From positions 1 through 33,136 of the forward strand of contig JAICXO010000015.1 in the NCBI GenBank assembly GCA_025980335.1: a DNA stretch of 33,136 nucleotides, read 5' to 3'. This stretch comes from Sphingomonas sp. (GTDB lineage: Bacteria > Pseudomonadota > Alphaproteobacteria > Sphingomonadales > Sphingomonadaceae). Shown here in pieces: positions 8,619 to 15,671 of this stretch (positions are counted from its first letter, which is position 1; each line of letters opens with the position of its first letter). The notes beneath the pieces are model-generated. The model did no database searches. It saw only the letters and a list, made by a program, of their open reading frames with translations, and was not told where the DNA came from. Position numbers and translations under genes: made by a program.

Positions 8619-9077
8619 TTACAGGGTCAGCGTATCGACTTCGATGACGCCGATTTCGTCCGATCCGCGGTTGCCCTTGCTGGCCGATCCGCGGCTGCTC
8701 GACGTCGAACCGCCGGTGCCTGTGCGCGAAGCCGACGATCCGCGGGTCGAGCCGCTGGAAGTCGAGCGGGCGCCGGATGACCGGCCGGTCGAACCGCGCG
8801 AGCCCATTTGCGAACTGGCCGAACCCGAGCTGCTGCTGCCTTCCATATTGTCGCTCGTGCCGCTGCCGGAGGTCATGCTCTCGGTCCATTGGCCGATCTG
8901 GTCGCTGATGTTGCTCAGCTGATTGCTGATCTGATTGCGCTTCGACCACAGGAACAGCCCTGCAGCGGCGGCACCGGCGGCAGCCGCGGCGGCGGCAAGC
9001 GGCCGCTCGCGCACTAGCTCGGTGACGCCCCATTCGTCGTTGCGATTGCTTCGACCGCGATTATTGTCTCTCGGCAT
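8619..9077 (-). CDS. Small single-pass membrane protein with Ser/Gly/Arg-rich tail, function unknown
   Basis: This 152-residue protein is read from ATG 9077, preceded by GGAGGA at ideal spacing. A longer in-frame TTG at 9110 would include the Shine-Dalgarno itself, so I reject it. Residues 1-25 are polar and charged; residues ~26-44 form one Ala-rich membrane segment ending in LFLWSKRNQ. A short amphipathic stretch with repeated Asn-Gln (~45-63) follows. Residues ~65-140 are low-complexity Ser/Gly/Arg/Thr, and the end is acidic-hydrophobic (DEIGVIEVDTLTL). I do not recognise a named family. A candidate general-stress promoter lies upstream and a strong terminator downstream, so it looks like a real monocistronic gene. 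Confidence 0.75.
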   Translation of the reverse strand: MPRDNNRGRSNRNDEWGVTELVRERPLAAAAAAAGAAAAGLFLWSKRNQISNQLSNISDQIGQWTESMTSGSGTSDNMEGSSSSGSASSQMGSRGSTGRSSGARSTSSGSTRGSSASRTGTGGSTSSSRGSASKGNRGSDEIGVIEVDTLTL

Positions 9078-9118
9078 AAAAATTCCTCCTCGGGTTCGTT
9101 TCGCTCTCAATCCAATAC

Positions 9119-9143
9119 AACGATTGAAAGCGCCCGCCGTTCG
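9119..9143 (-). promoter_or_regulatory. Candidate EcfG (general stress) sigma promoter
   Basis: On the minus strand the sequence reads CGAAC (9143-9139), exactly 16 bases, then CGTT (9122-9119). The alphaproteobacterial general-stress sigma factor EcfG recognises GGAAC-N16/17-CGTT, so the -10 is perfect and the -35 matches 4 of 5. It lies 42 bp before the ATG of the Ser/Gly-rich membrane protein. Short motifs like this arise by chance, so this is a lead only. Confidence 0.35.
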
Positions 9144-9206
9144 CCCCGGAGGAGCGGTCAGCGGCGAGGAGAGGCGTGACAGCGGCCAGCCGTCGCGCCT
9201 GGACGT

Positions 9207-9695
9207 TCAGGCGGTGGCGAGCTGGTCGAGCATGTTCTCCGCGCTCGACGCGCGATATTCGCCCGGCGCCTCGACATTGAGCTGCTCGACGATGCCGTCG
9301 TCGACGATCATCGAGTAACGCTGCGAGCGCTTGCCCATGCCGAACTTGCTCGCGTCCATGCCGAGCCCGATCGCATCGGCGAACTGGCCGTTGCCGTCGG
9401 CGATCATGGTGATGTCCTCGCTTCCGTCGCGCTGTCCCCAGGCGGCCATCACGAACGGGTCGTTGACCGAGATGCACGCGATCTCGTCGACGCCCCGGCT
9501 TTTGAGGTCGTCGGCCTTGTCGACGTAGGACGGCAGGTGCCGCGCCGAGCAGGTCGGCGTGAACGCGCCGGGGACCGCGAACAAGGCGACTCTCTTGCCC
9601 TTGAAGAACTCGCTCGTCGTAGTCGGCTTCGGCCCGTCGGCCGTGGCGATCGTGATCGGGACGTCGGGCAAGCGGTCGCCCACCTGGATGGTCAT
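9207..9695 (-). CDS. Peroxiredoxin, Prx5-type
   Basis: This 162-residue thiol peroxidase reduces H2O2 and organic hydroperoxides with thioredoxin or glutathione/glutaredoxin as electron donor. The peroxidatic Cys49 sits in PGAFTPTCSARHLPSY, the Prx5 signature; a second cysteine, Cys74, is in IACISVNDPF. The resolving-cysteine arrangement of human PRDX5 is not evident. The start is ATG 9695 with GGAG ~9 bp upstream; the TTG one codon earlier is less likely. It is transcribed toward the Ser/Gly-rich gene with a 129-bp gap, and is divergent from yqgE. The trxA product at 30.3 kb could be its reductant, but nothing here proves it. Confidence 0.95.
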   Translation of the reverse strand: MTIQVGDRLPDVPITIATADGPKPTTTSEFFKGKRVALFAVPGAFTPTCSARHLPSYVDKADDLKSRGVDEIACISVNDPFVMAAWGQRDGSEDITMIADGNGQFADAIGLGMDASKFGMGKRSQRYSMIVDDGIVEQLNVEAPGEYRASSAENMLDQLATA

Positions 9696-9829
9696 CAACA
9701 GTCTCCTTCGCGTCAGGCGAAGCGGCAGATAGGCCCGCCGTACCGCCGCCTCAAGCCTGTCGTGAGCGACGCCTCAAGCGGCGTCGAATGGCCTTGCCCG
9801 CCGCGCGGCTGCGTCCCATTGTCGCGCCA

Positions 9830-10405
9830 ATGGCCGAACAGCCGAGTTTCCTGTCCGGCAAGCTGTTGCTTGCAATGCCCGGCATGTCCGACCCGCGGTT
9901 CGAGCGCGCGGTGATCGCGATGTGCATCCACGACGAGAACGGCGCGGTCGGGATCGGGATCGGCCACAAGCGTGCCGGAATCAGCTTCCGCGGGCTGCTT
10001 CGCCAGCTCGACATCGATCCGGGCGAAGCCCCCGATCGGGCGGTGCACCACGGCGGGCCGGTCGAGCCCGGGCGCGGGTTCATCCTCCATTCGACCGACT
10101 GGGGCGGGCAGGACAGCGTCCAGGTCAACGGCGAGAAGGGCGCGCTGTTCGGAATGACCGGAACCATCGACGTGCTGAGGGCGATTGCCGAAGGCAGAGG
10201 GCCGTCGCGGTGGATCGCCGCGCTCGGCTATGCCGGCTGGGGCGAGGGACAGCTCGACGGCGAAATGACCCGCCACGGCTGGTTCGCCGCACATACCGAT
10301 CCGGATATCCTGTTCGACACGCCGACCGACGAGCGCTGGGCCGCCGCGTTCAAGGCCGAAGGGATCGATCCGCGGCTGCTGACGAGCGAGACCGGCGCGG
10401 CCTGA
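9830..10405 (+). CDS. YqgE/AlgH family protein
   Basis: This 191-residue protein matches the UPF0301 (YqgE/AlgH) family from its first residues: FLSGKLLLAMPGMSDPRFERAVIAMCIHDENGAVG. Conserved blocks include the HHGGPVEPGRGFILH segment and the late LGYAGWGEGQLDGEM. Family length is ~185-190, which supports ATG 9830; an in-frame ATG at 9788 would add 14 atypical residues. Neither start has a strong Shine-Dalgarno. AlgH was named from Pseudomonas alginate regulation, but a biochemical role is not settled. It is monocistronic here: divergent from the peroxiredoxin and convergent with the restriction-modification gene. Confidence 0.93.
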   Translation: MAEQPSFLSGKLLLAMPGMSDPRFERAVIAMCIHDENGAVGIGIGHKRAGISFRGLLRQLDIDPGEAPDRAVHHGGPVEPGRGFILHSTDWGGQDSVQVNGEKGALFGMTGTIDVLRAIAEGRGPSRWIAALGYAGWGEGQLDGEMTRHGWFAAHTDPDILFDTPTDERWAAAFKAEGIDPRLLTSETGAA

Positions 10406-10410
10406 GCGGA

Positions 10411-10464
10411 CGATTCCGACAGGTGCGATTCCGAATCGGGGGGTTGTCGGAAGTGTCGGAATCG
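10411..10464. repeat. 11-bp perfect inverted repeat behind yqgE, with nested hairpin
   Basis: Bases 10411-10421 (cgattccgaca) and 10454-10464 (tgtcggaatcg) are perfect inverted copies separated by 32 bases. The spacer holds a second copy of the motif as a near-closed palindrome (cgattc-c-gaatcg, from 10426). The structure starts 6 bp after the yqgE stop. It has no T-tract, so it may be a Rho-type 3' end or a processing/stability hairpin, not an intrinsic terminator. Confidence 0.55.
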
Positions 10465-10540
10465 AATCGGGAGCTGCCCTGCGAAACGCAGCGATTGCAG
10501 CAGCCTTTCGCGCGCGTGCGGGGGGCTGCGGCAAGAGGTC

Positions 10541-10565
10541 CACGCGAAGGCGCGAAGGCGCTAAG
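10541..10565. repeat. Short intergenic repeat with tandem gcgaaggc units
   Basis: The stretch reads cacgcgaaggcgcgaaggcg followed by ctaag, with gcgaaggc twice in tandem. From memory, close variants occur in many proteobacterial intergenic regions; I cannot count copies from one window. The rest of the 230-bp yqgE/RM gap holds a 6-bp hairpin (10574-10590, ggcgga/tccgcc) that could end the restriction-modification transcript. Confidence 0.4.
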
Positions 10566-10635
10566 CAAGGATCGGCGGAGCCCATCCGCCAGTCCATGAC
10601 TCAATCGGCGGGCTGTAGGACAGGGTTTTTTAGGC

Positions 10636-13600
10636 TCAGCCGGCCGCGCCCGAGCGCTGCTGGTTGAGGCGGAACAGCCGCGCGAGGATTTCGTCGTCGC
10701 TCAGCCCCTGTCCTGAGCCTGTCGAAGGGACGCCCGCGCGCCAGTCGTCGCCCCAGCCGTAGGCCTCGGCAACGGCTTCATCGAGCGCCCGATGCGCATT
10801 GTCGAGCCAGGCCGGCCGCGCGTTGTAGAGGTTGGTGAGCGTGCGCTTCTTGAGCTCCTTCGCCGCGTCCTCGTCTTTCGGGAGGATGCGGTCGGGATAG
10901 CCGGGCACGACCTCCGGCTCGCGCACGACGAGGTCGGGCGGGTTGAGCCAGTTCTCGCGGAGTTCGTTCAGCCGCGCCGCGGCGTCGGCGACCGCCTGCG
11001 CGCGCGGGTCGTCGGCGTAATCGGCGGCAGGGATGTCGGGCGTCAGGCCGTCGGGGAAGGGGAAGGTCTCGAAAGTGGTCGAGGGCGTGTAGCGCGGCCG
11101 GTCCTCCAGTGACGTGCCCATCCGAAGCGCCCAGAGCTCGTGGAAGCGCGAGTGGAGGATGCCGAACGTCGTGTCGTCGTCGCGTGCGAATACGATTAAT
11201 TGGCAGTCAGGCAACGCTGACGCGTCCAACCAAGCGAACAAGCGGAACTTCGCTACTCGTGGCGTGCAGATATACCGGGTGAGACCAGCTAGAGCTTGGC
11301 GCATTTCCGCGCGGGGGCGTTGATGTAGCCACCACCCTTCCAGCGAGCGAGTTTCGCGTCCCCTCAGAGGCGGCTTATTTTCCTTTGTTCGCGCCTCATT
11401 CTCCTTCTCGAATGCCGATTGGAGATGCTGGAACGGCGTTTCGAAGAGCGCGGCGTCGCCCTCGCTCAGTTCGGTCCCGAAGTCGATGATCCAGTGCCCA
11501 GCAGGTCTTCGAGTAATATCCAGCCCGTTGCACCATGGCCGAAGCACAGTCGCGTTCTTTGCCCCATTCGGATTCGCGGCAAGCCGGAGCCAATCCCGAG
11601 CAGTTTCAGCTGAGACATCAAAAGGTCCGGTCTTAATCGTGCCCTGGTACGAAACGTGCTGATTGGGCGGCAACATATCGGCCTTTGTAAGGTCGACGGA
11701 TTCGCGGCCGGCAGTAAGATCGGGCAAGACTGAATCGACGGGCGTCCCGTCCAGCTCGGCACTGCCATGCTTCACATCGAAGCACACTAGCGAAACTCGA
11801 ACCGCCGCGCCCTCGACGGTCCATTCCTCGTCACTCCACGCCTCAAAGATGCGGCCATTTTCGACGATGACCCTCAGCACATCCCGGTTGGCACCGCCGC
11901 GTATACTGTTTGTGGCAACCAGACCCGCTCTTACCGCGCGGCCGCTGACGATCATCGCCCACGCCTTGGCGAACCAGTAGCAGACGAGATCGACCCCGCC
12001 CGGCACTTCGGGCCACGCCTTGCGCAAGGCCAGCGTATAATCCTCGCCCAGGTCGCGGATCATCTTCTTGTTGCCCAGAAACGGCGGGTTGCCGATGATC
12101 ACGTCGGCCTCGGGCCATTCGGCGCGGGTGGGAACTGATCCTCCCCCGAACGGGGAGGATGAGCGGGTCGGGACTGCCCCCAGCAGTCCCGCATTCCGCT
12201 CATCCGCGCCAGCGGCTGACGGAGGGGGCCCACGGTCGGGCTGCTTGCCAGCGCCGTGTTCCTGCTCAATGCGTGCGCCCCCTCCACCACTCGGCTGCGC
12301 CGAGCGGTCCCCCTCCCCGTTCCGGGGAGGATTGAAAGAGAGCACCGCATCGCGGCACTCGATCGTGTCGAGCGAGCGTAGAATCGGGTTCCGCGCTGCC
12401 TCGAAGCCGTTGCGGCGCATCCACTGGATTTCGCCGATCCACACCGACACCCGGGCCAGCTCCGCGGCATAGGGGTTGAGCTCGATCCCGAGCACGCATT
12501 CGGGCCCGACTCGCGGGAAGCCGCGATGGAGGCCGAGCGCTTCGGCGTCGAGGTTGGCGCGGTGCTCGATGTCCTTGAGCGCCCGAAGCGCGACGTAGAG
12601 GAAATTGCCCGATCCGCAGGCGGGGTCGAGCACGCGGAAGTTCGCCAGCCGCGCGATGAAGGCTTCGTGGATCGCCTCGGCCTCGGCGAGCGCGCGTGTC
12701 CGCTTGGCGAGCTCTGCGCCGCGCAGCAGCTTGTCCTTCGTCGGCTTCGGCGCATTCTCGACCAGCGCGGTCATCCGCGCCAGCGCTTCGGCCCATTGCG
12801 CTTCGAGCGGTTCGATGATCACCGGCCGGACGATCATCATGATCTTCTCGCGGTCGGTGTAGTGCGCCCCCAATTGGCTGCGCTTGTCGGGGTCGAGCCC
12901 GCGTTCGAACAGGGTGCCGAGAATCGACGGGTCGATCTGCGACCAGTCGCGGCGCGCGGCCTTGATCAGCTCGTCGATATCGTCGGTGCTGACCGGCAGC
13001 ACCGAATCGTCCTCGAACAGGCCGCCGTTGAACCAGTCGATCGCGGTGAAGCCGACCTTGCCGTTCTTGTGCGCCATGGCGCCGAACAGGGTGCGCGCAT
13101 TCTCCTCGAACCCTTTCGGGTCGCGGCGGCTGACCTCGAGCATCTTCGTGAACAAGTGATCGGGGAGGAGACCGACGTCCTCGGCGAACATGCAGAACAC
13201 GAGGCGGTTGACGAAATGCGCGACACGATGCGCTTCGTGGCCGCGGTCGCGCAGCCGCTGGGCGAGCCCGGCGAACTCGCGCGCGGTTTCCTCGGTCAGC
13301 GCCTGACGGGTCTTTTGCGGGCGGAAGGCTTCGGGATCGGTGAACGCCTGCTTGAGCTGCTCGCGCTTGGCGCCGTCGAGCAGGTCGTCGAGGGTGAAGT
13401 CGTGCACTTCCTGGACCGTGTTGGTCCAGTTGGTGTGGACCCGGATCAGGTCCATGTCGGACGCGATCAGGAGCGGCGGGTTTTCGAGCGCGACGCTGTA
13501 CTGCTGGAGCTGCGCGAAGGCCTTCTGCAAATTGGCGTGGCGGCCCTTGTATTCCCAGGCGAAGCAGGCCTTGCGCCAGACGTCGGCCCAGCCGTCGCCG

Positions 13601-13773
13601 CCGCTCGTCTTGCTCGCGCCCTTTTCGAACGTGAACCAGTCGCCCTGCGGGTCGGCGCTGACCGGATCGAGCAGGCCGAGCAGCGCGCAGAGGTCGTTGA
13701 AATGGCTCTGCGAGGCCGAGCGCTCCTTGAGCTCGACGCCGCGCCATTTGGCGACGAATTCGTGCGGAGTCAC
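10636..13773 (-). CDS. MmeI-like (type IIL) single-chain restriction-modification enzyme / class I DNA methyltransferase
   Basis: This 1045-residue protein is read from GTG 13773. Residues ~1-160 form an N-terminal nuclease-like domain with a PD-(D/E)xK pattern: Asp64 (GWADVW) and Glu74-Tyr75-Lys76 (FAWEYKG). A helical spacer follows. The N6-adenine methyltransferase domain has SAM motif I, DPACGSGNF (383-391), and catalytic NPPF (562-565). The remainder (~650-1000) fits a target-recognition and C-terminal region. MmeI-type enzymes cut and methylate with one polypeptide and one specificity domain. It is some 70-100 residues longer than I would expect, largely because residues ~481-546 and ~1015-1024 are translated repeats (separate entries). 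No partner restriction gene is visible. It is divergent from ahcY. Whether nuclease activity survives is unknown. Confidence 0.88.
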   Translation of the reverse strand: MTPHEFVAKWRGVELKERSASQSHFNDLCALLGLLDPVSADPQGDWFTFEKGASKTSGGDGWADVWRKACFAWEYKGRHANLQKAFAQLQQYSVALENPPLLIASDMDLIRVHTNWTNTVQEVHDFTLDDLLDGAKREQLKQAFTDPEAFRPQKTRQALTEETAREFAGLAQRLRDRGHEAHRVAHFVNRLVFCMFAEDVGLLPDHLFTKMLEVSRRDPKGFEENARTLFGAMAHKNGKVGFTAIDWFNGGLFEDDSVLPVSTDDIDELIKAARRDWSQIDPSILGTLFERGLDPDKRSQLGAHYTDREKIMMIVRPVIIEPLEAQWAEALARMTALVENAPKPTKDKLLRGAELAKRTRALAEAEAIHEAFIARLANFRVLDPACGSGNFLYVALRALKDIEHRANLDAEALGLHRGFPRVGPECVLGIELNPYAAELARVSVWIGEIQWMRRNGFEAARNPILRSLDTIECRDAVLSFNPPRNGEGDRSAQPSGGGGARIEQEHGAGKQPDRGPPPSAAGADERNAGLLGAVPTRSSSPFGGGSVPTRAEWPEADVIIGNPPFLGNKKMIRDLGEDYTLALRKAWPEVPGGVDLVCYWFAKAWAMIVSGRAVRAGLVATNSIRGGANRDVLRVIVENGRIFEAWSDEEWTVEGAAVRVSLVCFDVKHGSAELDGTPVDSVLPDLTAGRESVDLTKADMLPPNQHVSYQGTIKTGPFDVSAETARDWLRLAANPNGAKNATVLRPWCNGLDITRRPAGHWIIDFGTELSEGDAALFETPFQHLQSAFEKENEARTKENKPPLRGRETRSLEGWWLHQRPRAEMRQALAGLTRYICTPRVAKFRLFAWLDASALPDCQLIVFARDDDTTFGILHSRFHELWALRMGTSLEDRPRYTPSTTFETFPFPDGLTPDIPAADYADDPRAQAVADAAARLNELRENWLNPPDLVVREPEVVPGYPDRILPKDEDAAKELKKRTLTNLYNARPAWLDNAHRALDEAVAEAYGWGDDWRAGVPSTGSGQGLSDDEILARLFRLNQQRSGAAG
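10705..10730. repeat. REP-like element translated inside the RM gene
   Basis: The minus strand reads tcccttcgacaggctcagga then caggg. This matches the short repeat I recall from many Sphingomonas and other alphaproteobacterial intergenic regions (CCCTTCGACAGGCTCAGGAC-type). Here it is inside the coding frame, 31 codons from the end, and gives the peptide VPSTGSGQG (residues 1015-1023). That this is an inserted repeat, not ancestral coding sequence, is inferred from the match. Confidence 0.7.
12138..12331. repeat. Nested palindromic element inserted in frame in the methyltransferase domain
   Basis: The left end (12138-12160) is a hairpin with arms atcctcccc/ggggaggat; the right end (12312-12330) is a hairpin with arms cctcccc/ggggagg. 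The two ends are also inverted copies of each other. Inside lie a third hairpin (gggactgc 12170-12177 / gcagtccc 12183-12190), a 9-bp inverted pair (ggagggggc 12221-12229 / gccccctcc 12277-12285) and a hairpin ctcggc/gccgag (12290-12304). From 12140 to 12331 it is 192 bp, exactly 64 codons, without a stop in the gene's frame. It encodes Pro/Gly/Ser-rich sequence placed 16 codons before catalytic NPPF. It resembles sphingomonad intergenic repeats I remember; copy number is unverified. Confidence 0.8.
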
Positions 13774-13970
13774 GAGCGCGCGCCTTTGCGCCCTGTCATG
13801 CGGTTACGATCGCCCACGCTTCCCCTTTCCCCGAGGCGGGTCAGTCTACGGTCGCGGTGGCGAAAGAGAAGGGGGCGGCGCAGACGAGCCGGGGCCGTCG
13901 TAAGGGGCGGGATGCAACTCGAAGGAGCGCCCCTTATCGGGGTGGTGGCGAGCGCCGCCGCTCCAAGCGT

Positions 13971-13992
13971 CATATAAAGCTTTCCTTATATG
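13971..13992. promoter_or_regulatory. ArsR/SahR-like palindromic operator upstream of ahcY
   Basis: Bases 13971-13979 (catataaag) and 13984-13992 (ccttatatg) are inverted copies with one mismatch around a 4-base centre. AT-rich 22-bp palindromes of the CATATAA-type precede methyl-cycle genes in proteobacteria and are bound by ArsR-family regulators such as SahR, which sense S-adenosylhomocysteine. It lies 73 bp before the ahcY start. No arsR/sahR gene is in the window. The same 292-bp gap also has a 9-bp inverted repeat (taaggggcg 13901-13909 / cgcccctta 13928-13936) nearer the RM gene. Confidence 0.6.
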
Positions 13993-14065
13993 TTGGTCTG
14001 CGCTAGGGGCTGGTCGACCTCAGGCCGGCTCGGCCGAACCATTCAAACCCCTGGAGATACTCGAC

Positions 14066-15490
<1,425 letters not shown>

Positions 15491-15530
15491 GTTTCGACCA
15501 GCGGGGCGGGTTCTTCTGCAAACGGCCTAG

Positions 15531-15546
15531 TGTCGGGCTTCCGACA
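15531..15546 (+). terminator. Weak hairpin downstream of ahcY
   Basis: Arms tgtcgg (15531-15536) and ccgaca (15541-15546) make a 6-bp stem with a 4-base loop, 41 bp after the ahcY stop. Only ttagatga follows, not a T-run, so this is at best a weak terminator. Confidence 0.35.
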
Positions 15547-15555
15547 TTAGATGAA

Positions 15556-15573
15556 TGTTGCATTAATGTAACA
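15556..15573. promoter_or_regulatory. 18-bp palindrome upstream of the TonB receptor, candidate operator
   Basis: The sequence tgttgcattaatgtaaca is an inverted repeat with one mismatched pair (tgttNcatt/aatgNaaca), about 100 bp upstream of the receptor's ATG. It stands out as an AT-rich block in a GC-rich region. The size and symmetry suit a dimeric helix-turn-helix repressor. I do not recognise it as a Fur box, and no regulator gene is adjacent. Confidence 0.45.
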
Positions 15574-15671
15574 CGGATTCGGAAAGCGCGCGGGGGCCTA
15601 AGTGCTTCTGTTGCCACGCTTCCGATGACCGGTAAGGCGTTTGCATACCTTTGCGTGGGGAACCCTTGAAA

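Noticed and set aside
8650-8870. Possible CRISPR-like or tandem repeat DNA in the Ser/Gly tail
   Set aside because: The repetition is at the amino-acid level (Ser/Gly/Arg codons); there are no regularly spaced identical DNA repeats.
9788-9829. Upstream ATG 9788 as the yqgE start
   Set aside because: The extra 14 residues do not match the family, whose members begin within a few residues of the FLSGKLL block.
10406-13970. A genomic island or prophage around the RM gene
   Set aside because: There is no integrase, transposase, tRNA edge or attachment repeat, and base composition is similar to neighbours; only the two small repeats look foreign.
12526-13977. A 483-codon plus-strand frame opposite the 5' half of the RM gene
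   Set aside because: It is the antisense shadow of a well-recognised coding frame in high-GC DNA; its translation is Arg/Leu/Glu/Val-rich without any family motif.
13993-14065. A SAH or SAM riboswitch in the ahcY leader
   Set aside because: The 73-base leader shows no pseudoknot-like conserved core I could match to known SAH/SAM classes, and the protein-type operator explains the regulation better.
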